DNA of 64,000 nt from Streptosporangium sp. NBC_01756 (lineage in GTDB: Bacteria; Actinomycetota; Actinomycetes; Streptosporangiales; Streptosporangiaceae), in NCBI RefSeq assembly GCF_035917975.1, contig NZ_CP109130.1:4836001-4900000 (forward strand), written 5' to 3'. Made by a program: the position numbers and the translations under genes. How positions within the stretch are numbered: the stretch's first letter is position 1; the number at the start of each line of letters is the position of its first letter. The notes under the pieces were generated by a model that was not told where the DNA came from, searched no databases, and worked only from the letters and a program-made list of their open reading frames with translations. Shown here piece after piece: positions 41,740 to 49,998 of the stretch.

Positions 41740-43440
41740 AAGTCCGCTGAAGATCTTGTGTTCTGGTCTCGCGTCAGATGATGCGGGGCCAGACTCGTCG
41801 GTGTGCAGGGTGAATGGGCTGGAGAGCTGATCGGACCGGATGTGTGGCAGACCTGCCGGGAGCTGATCCCGGCAGGGAGCGTGTTCGCGTTCATGGCCGA
41901 ACACCGCCAGGCGTTGTTTCCGGCGGAGATGTTCACCGACATGTACCCCTCGGCCAACGGGCGACCGAGTATGCCGCCGCAGGTGCTGGCCGCGGCCCTG
42001 GTGCTGCAGGCCCTATCGGGGGTATCGGACTTCGAGGCGGTCCAGCAGTTGCGCTGTGACCTGCGGTGGAAAGCCGCCTGCGGGCTAGGGTTGTATGACA
42101 GCGCGTTCGATCCGTCGTTGCTGACCTACTTTCGCCGTCGGCTGGCCCGCTCAACCGACCCGGACCGGATCTTCACCCGGGTCAAGGAGGTCATCGCCGC
42201 CACCGGGGTGCTTAAGGGCAGGCAGCGGCGGGCGCTGGATTCCACCGTGCTCGATGACGCGGTGGCCACCCAAGACACCATCACCCAGTTGATCGCCGCC
42301 GTTCGCGGGGTAATCCGTCAGGTGCCCGGCGCTGATCAGGTCGCCGCCGCCCAGTGCACCGGCCACGACTACACCGGCGATCCGGGCAAGCCACGCATCG
42401 CCTGGAACGACGAGCAGGCGCGGGAGGCGTTGGTGGATGCGCTGGTCGGCGACGCGATCCGCCTGCTGGCCCATCTGCCCCGACAGCCGCTGGGCGAGCA
42501 GGCCGCCACCGCGGTCGGCCTGCTCGCGCTGGTCGCCTACCAAGACGTTGAGCCTGCCGAGGGCTCCGACGGCACCGACGGCCGCTGGCGCATCGCCCGG
42601 CGCACCGCTCATGACCGGATCGTCTCATGCGTCGATCCCGAAGCCCGGCACGTGCACAAAAACCGCACCCAGCGCCAGGACGGCTACAAGGCGCACCTGG
42701 CCGTGGAACCGGAAAGCGGGATCTACACCGCCGTCGCCCTGCGCCCCGGGACCGGAGCCGGCCACCATGAGGCGGCCGTGGCCGAACAGCTGCTGAACGG
42801 CGAAGACGGGCCGGTCACCGTGCTGGCCGATGCCGCTTACGGCACCGGCCAGGCCCGCCAGAGGCTGCGGGCCGCCGGCCACACGCTGATCGTCAAGCCG
42901 CCCCCGCTACGCCAAGCCGTCCCCGGTGGCTTCACCGTCGACGACTTCACCGTCGACACCGTCGCGGGCACGGTCACCTGCCCGGCCGGGCACGCCGTCG
43001 TCCTAGGCCGACCGCAGGTCAGCGGCGCCCGCATCGCCCAGTTCAAGAAACGGTGCACTGCCTGCCCATTGCGGGCCCGTTGCACCACTGCCACAACCGG
43101 GCGCAACGTCAACGTCCATCTCCACCATGACCTGCTGGCCGCCGCTCGCCGCCAAGCCGCGACCGACTCGGCATGGCAGGCCGACTACCGCCGCTGGCGG
43201 CCGCCGGTCGAACGCGGCGTGGCCTGGCTGGTCGCCCACGGCAACCGCCGCCTGCGCTATCTGGGTGCCATCAAGAACAACGCCTGGCTCCATACCCGCG
43301 CCGCTGCTCTCAATCTCCGCACTCTGGTCAACCTCGGCCTCACCCACACAGACGGCGCCTGGACCCTCGCCCCGGCCGTCGCTTGACCGCGCCAGACTCA
43401 CCCCTGCCACCACAAACCCAGCAAGATCTTCAGCGGACTT
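41740..43440 (+). mobile_element. IS1182-family insertion sequence, intact
   Basis: A 1701-bp element with perfect 19-bp inverted ends (AAGTCCGCTGAAGATCTTG at the left and its complement at the right). CTAG flanks both ends (41736-41739 and 43441-43444), fitting a 4-bp target duplication. One intact transposase gene. Confidence 0.9.
41803..43386 (+). CDS. IS1182-family transposase
   Basis: A 527-residue DDE transposase. The N-terminal DUF772-like domain (FAFMAEHRQALFPAEMF, VLQALSGVSDFEAVQQL) is followed by the catalytic domain: ALDSTVLDDAV, DGYKAHLAVEPESGIYTAV, VLADAAYGTGQ and a Cys-rich CTACPLRARCTT motif, then RPPVERGVAWLV with the terminal Glu. GTG 41803 matches the family N-terminus. No disruption. 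Confidence 0.92.
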   Translation: MQGEWAGELIGPDVWQTCRELIPAGSVFAFMAEHRQALFPAEMFTDMYPSANGRPSMPPQVLAAALVLQALSGVSDFEAVQQLRCDLRWKAACGLGLYDSAFDPSLLTYFRRRLARSTDPDRIFTRVKEVIAATGVLKGRQRRALDSTVLDDAVATQDTITQLIAAVRGVIRQVPGADQVAAAQCTGHDYTGDPGKPRIAWNDEQAREALVDALVGDAIRLLAHLPRQPLGEQAATAVGLLALVAYQDVEPAEGSDGTDGRWRIARRTAHDRIVSCVDPEARHVHKNRTQRQDGYKAHLAVEPESGIYTAVALRPGTGAGHHEAAVAEQLLNGEDGPVTVLADAAYGTGQARQRLRAAGHTLIVKPPPLRQAVPGGFTVDDFTVDTVAGTVTCPAGHAVVLGRPQVSGARIAQFKKRCTACPLRARCTTATTGRNVNVHLHHDLLAAARRQAATDSAWQADYRRWRPPVERGVAWLVAHGNRRLRYLGAIKNNAWLHTRAAALNLRTLVNLGLTHTDGAWTLAPAVA

Positions 43441-44043
43441 CTAGGCTCGCGAGTCGACAGCACCGCCCAGCAGCGGGCCGTTCAAGACCTCCTGAGTTAA
43501 TACAACACCAGTCAACCGGGCCGCGAGCAGCAGAGCCCCATCGGTCGCCGGGTGATAGACGTTCTCGTCTTCGTCCTCGTCTCCCGGTGTATGTCCGGGA
43601 TCGAAGCCTGCCTCCCTCATCGCGTCCACCAAACGATCCGGATCGCTCCCATACCGCCATGCGGGGATGGTGGGGTTGAAGGAAGTCATCGTCTCTCCGT
43701 CACGGGCATACACGAAGTAGTTGGACGCGTGGTCGTGCCGCAAGACCGATACGACCTCTGTCCCGGCAGACAGTGCTCGCAAGGCATCGAGTTCTGTCGC
43801 CTGCCAGCCGTACACCTCGATAAGCACGGTCCAACCGCCCAGACGTCCAGCCAGAACCGTGTCAGGGAAAAGTCCTTCGTCCATTAGCTCGCTGTAGGTA
43901 AGCGGCCGAATGCTCTCCTCGCTGGCACCCAAACGTCGAAGCACCTCGGCCTCGTCGAGCCCCCATACGAAGGTCAGACACCACAGGTCACCTAATTCAT
44001 GGTCGTCGGCCAGCCAGGCGACATCGGCGTAAGTGATCTCCAC
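43441..44043 (-). CDS. DUF6461-like protein of unknown function
   Basis: A 200-residue soluble protein resembling DUF6461: TYADVAWLADDHELGDLW, then TFVWGLDEAEVLRRLGA, GWTVLIEVYGW, EVVSVLRHDHASNYFVYA and FNPTIPAWRYGSDPDRL. These proteins are common in actinobacterial accessory regions and are often compared with SUKH-like immunity proteins. GTG 44043 is preferred because GGGGGA stands 9 bases upstream; GTG 44052 is the alternative. The stop TAG is part of the CTAG hit by the IS1182 element, but the coding sequence is unchanged. Confidence 0.65.
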   Translation of the reverse strand: MEITYADVAWLADDHELGDLWCLTFVWGLDEAEVLRRLGASEESIRPLTYSELMDEGLFPDTVLAGRLGGWTVLIEVYGWQATELDALRALSAGTEVVSVLRHDHASNYFVYARDGETMTSFNPTIPAWRYGSDPDRLVDAMREAGFDPGHTPGDEDEDENVYHPATDGALLLAARLTGVVLTQEVLNGPLLGGAVDSRA

Positions 44044-44220
44044 TCGCAGCACTCCCCCTTCTGTCGTCCCCTCAGGTATGCCGCCAAGGTAGCGATCAGT
44101 CCCGACATTCGTGATCCCCTACGGGTTCTACGGTTCTTGAACACCATTTGCCTCCGGCGGGGGCACTCCAGTTCCGGGATGATCGTCAGGAGCAAGAGAC
44201 CGGTTGGTAGGTGGCTGGGG

Positions 44221-44314
44221 GCTGGCTCTTCCCGTCGCTGTCGCCCCAGGACAAGCCGAGCAGACCAGGGCCAGTTCCCCGGAGGGTGGGACGACAGCGA
44301 CGGGAAGAGCCAGC
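44221..44314. repeat. Perfect 23-bp inverted repeat with 48-bp spacer
   Basis: Arm 44221-44243 (starting GCTGGCTCTTCC) is the exact reverse complement of 44292-44314. The 94-base unit lies in a roughly 430-bp region without a supported gene between the DUF6461 gene and a small Cys-rich protein. No obvious target duplication flanks it. It could be a MITE-like relic or a structured RNA. Confidence 0.8.
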
Positions 44315-44478
44315 GGAGGTGCGTGCGTCCGCACGAGGTGCTCAGGCCGTGCCATTCGCGTGCCAGTAGGGCCGGAAACAAGGGGGAATCACAGGGCCTC
44401 ACGGACAGGGTGAGACCGCCTCTGACCAGCTCCGCAACAGCTCACAGGATCGTGTACCGAGATCTTCCAAACTGGCGG

Positions 44479-44646
44479 TCATGCATGGAGCAGGATGTGC
44501 TGATCAAGTGCGTCACAGCAGACGTCGAAGCCACTGTGACGGGGGCATTCGACCTCTCTGGATTGCGGACAGTAGTAGACATCCGAGCAGCCGCAGTCAA
44601 AGAACTCGGGCAGAGGATCGGGAAGGCTGTTCATGATCGTGGACAT
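44479..44646 (-). CDS. Small Cys-rich protein
   Basis: A 55-residue frame (MSTIMNSLPDPLPEFF) with six Cys: CGC, YYCPQ, VECPRH and CC. The C-x-C, C, C-x2-H pattern could bind zinc, but no classical zinc finger is matched. TTG 44670 could add eight residues. No strong ribosome site is present. It is divergent from the Mth938-like gene. I cannot exclude a chance frame, though the Cys content and non-repetitive composition suggest a gene. Confidence 0.4.
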   Translation of the reverse strand: MSTIMNSLPDPLPEFFDCGCSDVYYCPQSREVECPRHSGFDVCCDALDQHILLHA

Positions 44647-44735
44647 GTGAGTCCCGGCGCCGTCGTTCAAGGCCCCGTGCAGTCCAGGGCCAGGAAGGCT
44701 CGCGTAAGTGCACCTACGGGGCTAATCTCCCGGCT

Positions 44736-45101
44736 ATGAAGCGATCTCCACTGATCACTCACATCTCTTGGGGCCGCATAGTCGTCAAGGGGGTGGGTGA
44801 AGGAAAGGACTTCAAGCTGTACCCGGGCGGCGGTCGAGCCTGGGACTGGAACGAGACGGGTACGCGTCACACTCCAGGCATCCAGCCCACCGACGTTACC
44901 GAGCTACTCGACCACGGCAGCGAGGTGGTTGTCCTCTCCCGAGGGATGGACTTGGTCCTTCAGACGTGCCCGGAGACCCTGGACCTGCTGAAGCAGAAGG
45001 GCATCGAGGTCTTCGTGGAAGAGACGAGGGTCGCGGTTCAGCGCTACAACGCATTGGCTGAGACAACCGCAGTGGGGGGCCTGTTCCATTCGACATGTTG
45101 A
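44736..45101 (+). CDS. Mth938-like domain protein
   Basis: A 121-residue single-domain protein of the Mth938/AAMDC-like fold: ISWGRIVVKGVGEGKDFKLY, RAWDWNETGTRHTPGIQ, EVVVLSRGMDLVLQT, then KQKGIEVFVEETRVAVQRYNAL. Biochemical role is unknown for the family. TAATCT stands seven bases before ATG 44736 and no ribosome site is present, so the mRNA is probably leaderless. Confidence 0.75.
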   Translation: MKRSPLITHISWGRIVVKGVGEGKDFKLYPGGGRAWDWNETGTRHTPGIQPTDVTELLDHGSEVVVLSRGMDLVLQTCPETLDLLKQKGIEVFVEETRVAVQRYNALAETTAVGGLFHSTC

Positions 45102-45272
45102 CCCGCGCAAGCTACAGGCAATGATCATCGCAGCACGAGTCGTGTGGATGTGCCCGTTCCGTACCCGTCAGCACTGACAGGGCTTGAGATGCTCGTCGAG
45201 CACCACGTCCACCGGACCGACGAAGGACATCTATCCGCAGTGTGCGGCCGGCCGAAGGCGAGCACCGGATGG

Positions 45273-46160
45273 TCATCCCCGGGGGAGGCTACGACGGCGT
45301 AGCAGGAGTCCGGTGGCGGCGGCGAAGGTCAGCAGGAAGCCGGTCGATATGAGCATTCGCCCGTCGGGGCCGGACTCGCCGCCGCCTCCGGTCGCGGCTC
45401 CCCCTGATGGGGTCTTGATCACTTTGCTGTTCCCGTCGGTTGAGGCCTTGGTCACGGTTGCCGTGATGGTATGGGTCGGCTGCGGGTCCGAAGTCACCGG
45501 TACGGAGCCGGTTGACTGATCGTCCGTGGTCGCCGTGACAGTAGGGGTCGGCTGCGGACTCGGCGTTACCGGGGCAGGATCGGTTGGCCGGCCGTCTGCG
45601 GAGGAGACGGTGAGGGGGTAGGTCGTCAGGGCGTCGGCGTTCTGCACCTCGCACTCGATCGACTTTTCATCGGTTCTGGTCCCGAAGTTGATGGCGGCCG
45701 GCTTCACCGTCGCGGTGCCCGCGTTGGAAGGTGTGGTCTTCAAGGGGACCGTGTCCCTTGGCAGGGGAACGGTCTGACTCGCGCTGAAGGGAGCGGGCTC
45801 GCCCACTCCGGTGGCGGAGGTCAGCCCGGGGAGCCTGCTGATGGACGCGTAGGCGTACAGCTTGGTGCCACTGGCCAGTCCCGTGGCAGGCGCCCGCAGT
45901 GCGGTGCCGTCGACGTAGGTTCCGTGCCAGCCGATGGTCATCTGCTGGCCCGTCACGGCGCTGTCCGGCATCGTCAGCTCGACCTTGACCTTGATGTCTT
46001 GTTTCTCGGCCATACCGGTCACGGTGCACTGGTACTCGACGATGTCGGTGACGGCGACCGCATCCTGTCGCAGCTCGGAGACGGCGGCATGGGCTGGTTG
46101 ACAGAGCAGTGCCAAGCTGCCGGCCAGGGCGGCGACCGAGAGAATCGAGCGGATGCGCAA
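45273..46160 (-). CDS. Secreted wall-anchored protein with Pro/Thr stalk
   Basis: A 295-residue protein with a Sec signal peptide (ending QPAHA), an extracellular domain of about 160 residues with two Cys (YQCTVTG and SIECEVQ) that may be Ig-like, a Thr/Pro-rich stalk (TPSPQPTPTVTATT), a Gly-rich spacer, a C-terminal TM segment (LISTGFLLTFAAATGLLL) and a basic RRRSLPRG tail. The layout is that of sortase substrates, but no LPxTG motif is seen. TTG 46160 has AGGAG 5 bases upstream. Function unknown. Confidence 0.75.
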   Translation of the reverse strand: MRIRSILSVAALAGSLALLCQPAHAAVSELRQDAVAVTDIVEYQCTVTGMAEKQDIKVKVELTMPDSAVTGQQMTIGWHGTYVDGTALRAPATGLASGTKLYAYASISRLPGLTSATGVGEPAPFSASQTVPLPRDTVPLKTTPSNAGTATVKPAAINFGTRTDEKSIECEVQNADALTTYPLTVSSADGRPTDPAPVTPSPQPTPTVTATTDDQSTGSVPVTSDPQPTHTITATVTKASTDGNSKVIKTPSGGAATGGGGESGPDGRMLISTGFLLTFAAATGLLLRRRSLPRG

Positions 46161-46307
46161 GGGGACTCCTGTTGCGACAGATGGGGCACAGGAGAGACGG
46201 GCTATGAGGGCATCCGGTTGACACCACTGCGCCCTTTTCGTCCCGCTGACGTCGACTGAAGCTCTCGGAATTCATGGAGGCCCGGGACGCACCACTCCGA
46301 TGTGGGA

Positions 46308-46349
46308 TGGAGCCTAGGAGTTCGAACTCCTGACATCCTGCTTGCAAAG
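46308..46349 (-). other. 3' fragment of tRNA-Ala (TGC): old attachment site
   Basis: On the minus strand 42 bases run from the anticodon loop CTTTGCAAG through GTCAGGAGTTCGAAC to the acceptor end CTAGGCTCC-A, matching the 3' half of an actinobacterial tRNA-Ala. The 5' half is absent; the sequence upstream is unrelated. Such fragments are typical attachment sites left by elements that integrate at tRNA 3' ends. Confidence 0.75.
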
Positions 46350-46394
46350 CCGCATGCCGATCTTGCTAAACCTGCGAAGACACAGCTCACGGCA

Positions 46395-46864
46395 CTGATC
46401 GCGTGGTGAGCGCGTCTCCGCCGTGTTCGCCGACGAGTACGATCAGCGGCAGTAGGAATGCTCCACCCAGCAGGTTGAGAATCATCACCGCCGCGATGAC
46501 CTCCTGCAGCCCTCGTCGGCACCACAGCCAGGCGACGGCCTCACCAGCTTTCCGGCGCAGGCTGCGCCTAGTCGGCCGCTGCTCCTCGCCATCCGCGTGA
46601 GTGGAGGCGGCGGTCGGCTCTCTGAGCGGTGCGGCACCTTCTTCAGGACGTAGAAGATCGCGGCGGCTAGGAAGGTGAGGCGTCGACGACGAAGGGCGCC
46701 GCCCGTCCCAGGCCGTACAGCAAGCCGCCGAGCGGAGGGCCGATCAGCCCGGCGGCGTGAGTGCGGGCCTTCTCCTGCGCGTAGGTGGTGCGCAACTGGC
46801 CGGAGGGGACGATCTCGCGGATCGCTCCGATTTCAAAGGCCGAGTGAGGCCCACTCAGCGGCAC
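46395..46864 (-). pseudogene. MFS transporter, internal fragment with frameshifts
   Basis: Segments of an MFS drug/metabolite exporter occur in three frames in the right order: AIREIVPSGQLRTTYAQEKARTHAAG then IGPPLGGLLYGLGRAAPFVVDA, next LTFLAAAIFYVLKKV, and last WLWCRRGLQEVIAAVMILNL then GGAFLLPLIVLVGEHGG. The N-terminal and C-terminal thirds are missing. The fragment ends within 50 bp of the tRNA-Ala fragment, so integration or excision there may have truncated it. Confidence 0.7.
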
Positions 46865-47388
46865 ATCGCTTCGATGAGATCCGAAAAATGCGGGAACTCC
46901 GCTCGTGCGGCAGCCACGATCTGGGTGGGGGAACGGCGGCCGCCGGGTGCATGTCGCTCGGCGATGGTACGGAAGGCCTCGTTCGGCTGTGCCGTGGAGT
47001 CGGGGTCCGTGAAGGCCTCGGCGGGCCCCAGGCCGGCGGCGAACAGCCAGAGGAGGTCGCCGAGATTGCGGGCGATCACACCGCGCTCGCCCTCGGAACC
47101 GATGTAGACGATGGGCTGGTCAGTGATCGCCGCATCGGGCCGCACCAGCCAGAAGCCGGTGTAGTCACCCGCTCCGGTCGTACCGAAGAAGCGGAACTCG
47201 CTGCCGTCGACCTCTTGGTTGCCAGTCCACAGGCGAAACCACCACGCCGTCCGGTCGGGCTCCTCGAACTGGTTGTATGGCTCGAAGTCACAGCCGCGGG
47301 CCTCGTCGGTCTCCTCGTCCCACTCCCACTCGAAGCCGACTTCGGCCACCTCTGCCAGGGCAGGGGGCAATGCGAGATCTTCAGACAT
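46855..47388 (-). CDS. SUKH/SMI1-KNR4-like hypothetical protein
   Basis: A 177-residue acidic soluble protein. VGFEWEWDEETDEARGCDFEPYN near the start, then RTAWWFRLWTGNQEVDG, YTGFWLVRPD and IVYIGSEGERGVIARNLGDLLWL, resemble SMI1/KNR4-type proteins often used as immunity proteins to nuclease or deaminase toxins. ATG 47388 has GGGG upstream. No toxin gene is adjacent. Family assignment is tentative. Confidence 0.55.
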   Translation of the reverse strand: MSEDLALPPALAEVAEVGFEWEWDEETDEARGCDFEPYNQFEEPDRTAWWFRLWTGNQEVDGSEFRFFGTTGAGDYTGFWLVRPDAAITDQPIVYIGSEGERGVIARNLGDLLWLFAAGLGPAEAFTDPDSTAQPNEAFRTIAERHAPGGRRSPTQIVAAARAEFPHFSDLIEAMCR

Positions 47389-47526
47389 GTTCGCCACCCC
47401 GAAAGATTAGATGATCGCCGGAAGCTGCTGTAAACGTGGTGATGGGGCCAATCTCGTGTGTCCGGCTGTTCATGGTCGTCAACGGCGATCTACGGGTGGC
47501 TGCGCCGAATACGTGCCCAGGTTTTC

Positions 47527-47745
47527 AGGGCTTGGTGACCTCCCGGATCCGGCGCGTGGCCCCGCCCTGCCGGCCGTGGATGCATTCGGCATAGACCTTC
47601 AAATAGGACGTCCGCACTGTGCCCCGCCCACTCGGCGACCTGGAGAGCCGGGACGCCGATCCGCTGCCGCTCCGCGGCGGGTCGAAGGCGTACGAGGTGA
47701 TCAGGACAGGGGGAGTGCTTGTCGCTGACCTGGATGAGCCCCAGG
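47527..47745 (-). pseudogene. Second tyrosine recombinase, C-terminal relic
   Basis: The minus strand encodes LQVAEWAGHSADVLFEG in one frame, then VYAECIHGRQGGATRRIREV in the next, ending at TGA near 47527. This is the end of a tyrosine recombinase (GH motif, nucleophile Tyr) with a frameshift around 47600. Upstream frames show no more of the gene. It may have served the element that used the tRNA-Ala site 1.2 kb away. Confidence 0.65.
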
Positions 47746-48082
47746 TTTAGCGGCTGTTTCCGCAAGTAGGGCTTATCAAAGGGACACTGGTCCCCACGGA
47801 CGTGACCGCAACCGGCAGGTCTGATCAGTGTTCGCTGGTGGCTCGACTGTGTCGTGATGATGAGCTGTGGTTGCTCGCGGTTTCCGGCGGGCAGGGATCG
47901 TTGGGAACGAAGGCCCGGGCCGTCGATCCTCCCCGACCACCCGCAAAGCTCAGCCGTCATCAGGTGATCGTGAGAAACCGGCCGGGAAGCTCGAACAACC
48001 CCCTGACCAGCCCCTGAACGGTGCTCGTGCAGATACAACCGGCTGATGCGTAGACCTCGCCAGAGCCGGTACCGTCACCGGT
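47746..48082. other. Stretch without a supported gene
   Basis: Frames are open in places but show no family motif or ribosome site. A TACCGT hexamer seven bases before the next ATG may be a -10 element. Nothing else is seen. Confidence 0.35.
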
Positions 48083-48475
48083 ATGGGGCTGCTGTTGGTA
48101 CTGCGTCCTCCGCAGCCTGGTCCGAAGAGCCTGCGTCGGGCTACCCGGGCGCAGCGGCGTGAGCGTCACCGTGCCGACGCCGAGGAGTGGCGGACGGCGC
48201 AGCAGCGGGGCTGGCTGCTGGACGTGGCGGTGGAGGAGCTGCTGCCGCTGGTGAACAGCGCCGGGGGCGGCAGGCTACCGATTCTCGGGCGACTCGACCC
48301 GTGGTCGGACACGGTTCTCGATCACCGCGACCTACCCCGGCTTGAGGCTGATGTCGATCGTCTGGAGGCGGCTGCCGGCGATGACGCACAGCGCGAGTTG
48401 GTGGCGGCCCTTCGGAGGCTTTTGATGAGCTGGCGTGCAGAGCCCGATCTGCTGTTGCACTGCTACGGGGATTGA
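48083..48475 (+). CDS. Hypothetical protein, Arg/Leu-rich
   Basis: A 130-residue protein I do not recognise. A basic N-terminus (RRATRAQRRERHRADAEEW) is followed by two amphipathic helical regions (LLDVAVEELLPLVN and RLEAAAGDDAQRELVAALRR). No ribosome site precedes ATG 48083; TACCGT seven bases upstream could serve a leaderless transcript. It ends before a strong hairpin. Confidence 0.45.
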   Translation: MGLLLVLRPPQPGPKSLRRATRAQRRERHRADAEEWRTAQQRGWLLDVAVEELLPLVNSAGGGRLPILGRLDPWSDTVLDHRDLPRLEADVDRLEAAAGDDAQRELVAALRRLLMSWRAEPDLLLHCYGD

Positions 48476-48670
48476 CCACGTGTCGGCACGCCCCGTGACG
48501 GGCTCCGGAACAGCCACGTGAATCCTCGCTGTCAGCTTGGGAAGTCTCTGACGCTCTTGCTCGTTGAGCTGGGGAAACCCATACACCATCAGCATGGACG
48601 CGCCCTCGTCGCCACGGCCGGACACTGCGTGTACGCCCCCCGGCGCGATGGCGCCCTACCGCCGTGCGCC

Positions 48671-48700
48671 GTCGCACCCGCCCACCCGGGCGGGTGCGAC
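48671..48700. terminator. Bidirectional 13-bp hairpin
   Basis: Arms GTCGCACCCGCCC and GGGCGGGTGCGAC with a 4-base loop, in the 378-bp gap between the hypothetical gene and the convergent aldo-keto reductase gene. No T tract. The rest of the gap shows no gene. Confidence 0.6.
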
Positions 48701-48853
48701 AGGGGCCTCATTCGCCGAAGCGGGCCAGATGGCCCCGCGCCCTGGGCCTGGTGCCGAATACGTGCCGAAACTCCTACCGGGAAACACGTTTCCGCCGGGC
48801 CGGTGATCGGAGGCCTCAAGACGGAGGTGGGGCACCGAGCGCAAGGAGTCGGT

Positions 48854-49903
48854 CTAGGCCGCAGAGCGGTCCGCGAGCGGGCGGCGGCGTCGGGCGGCGT
48901 CGGTCAGCACCGGCGGGCGCCAGGCGCCGTCCGGGTGGTAGGCGTTGGTCCCGGGCGGCACGATTTCGTCGATCCGGTCAAGGGTCGCGTCATCGAGGGT
49001 GAGTGAGGCGCCTTTCAGCAGCGCCTCCAGCTGGTTCATCGTCCGCGGCCCTACGATCACCGAGGTGACGCCGGGATGCGCCACGGTGAAGGCCACGGCC
49101 AACTCGGGCAGCGAGCAGCCGATCCCGTCCGCGACCTCGACGAGCTGTTCGACGATGTCCAGCTTGGCGGCGTTCACCGGAAGCGAGGGATCGAAGCGCG
49201 CCGGCGTCAGTGCCGCGCGGCCGGTGGTGAGATCGATGGGCTGCCCCTTGCGGTATCTGCCGGTCAGAAAGCCCGAGGCCAGCGGGCTCCAGGTCAGCAC
49301 ACCCATGCCCAACCGCTGGCAGACCGGCAGCACGGAGGTCTCGATGCCCCGGGCCAGCAGCGAATACGGCGGCTGCTCGGTCCTGAAGCGCAGCAGGCCG
49401 CGGCGCTCGGCGACGTGATTCGCCTCGACGATCTCCTCGGCCGGGAATGTGGAGCAGCCGAAGGCGCGGATCTTCCCCTGGTGCACGAGGTCGCTCAGCG
49501 TGGAGAGCGTCTCCTCGATGTCGGTTGTGTGGTCGGGGCGATGAATCTGGTAGAGGTCGATCCAGTCGGTCTGCAGGCGCTTGAGGCTCTCCTCGACTTC
49601 CTTGATGATCCAGCGTCGGGAGTTGCCACTGCGGTTCGGACCCTCGCCCATCCGGAAGTGCACCTTGGTGGCGAGAACGATGTCGTCACGGCGACCGCGC
49701 AGCGCCTTTCCCACGATCTCCTCCGACTCGCCCGCCGAGTACATGTCCGCGGTGTCGACGAAGTTGATCCCCTGATCGAAGGCAGTGTGGATGATGCGGA
49801 CACACTCGTCATGATCAGGGTTGCCTGCGGCGCCGAACATCATGGCTCCGAGGCAGTGGGCACTTACTTCGATGCCGGTACCGCCGAGGATGCGGTAGTG
49901 CAT
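48854..49903 (-). CDS. Aldo-keto reductase
   Basis: A 349-residue NADPH-dependent oxidoreductase of the AKR superfamily. The tetrad is visible: Asp and Tyr in FVDTADMYSAGESEE, Lys in VLATKVHF and His in LYQIHRPDH. NADPH-binding VGPRTMNQLE is near the C-terminus. ATG 49903 has GGGAG 7 bases upstream. It is divergent from the MerR gene and shares a palindromic region with it, so it is probably its target. Confidence 0.9.
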   Translation of the reverse strand: MHYRILGGTGIEVSAHCLGAMMFGAAGNPDHDECVRIIHTAFDQGINFVDTADMYSAGESEEIVGKALRGRRDDIVLATKVHFRMGEGPNRSGNSRRWIIKEVEESLKRLQTDWIDLYQIHRPDHTTDIEETLSTLSDLVHQGKIRAFGCSTFPAEEIVEANHVAERRGLLRFRTEQPPYSLLARGIETSVLPVCQRLGMGVLTWSPLASGFLTGRYRKGQPIDLTTGRAALTPARFDPSLPVNAAKLDIVEQLVEVADGIGCSLPELAVAFTVAHPGVTSVIVGPRTMNQLEALLKGASLTLDDATLDRIDEIVPPGTNAYHPDGAWRPPVLTDAARRRRPLADRSAA

Positions 49904-49949
49904 GGTCGTGCTCCCTTAGCGGTCGTGGATAGGGGTGATCATGCGGCGT

Positions 49950-49975
49950 ACTCTAGGTTCTAGAGTCGGCTCTAG
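49950..49975. promoter_or_regulatory. Overlapping palindromes: MerR operator
   Basis: ACTCTAG-GTT-CTAGAGT (49950-49966) overlaps CTAGAG-TCGG-CTCTAG (49960-49975) in the 95-bp gap between the divergent aldo-keto reductase and merR genes. This is the size and symmetry of MerR-family operators. Confidence 0.7.
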
Positions 49976-49998
49976 GGCAACCCCCTAATCTGGAGGGC

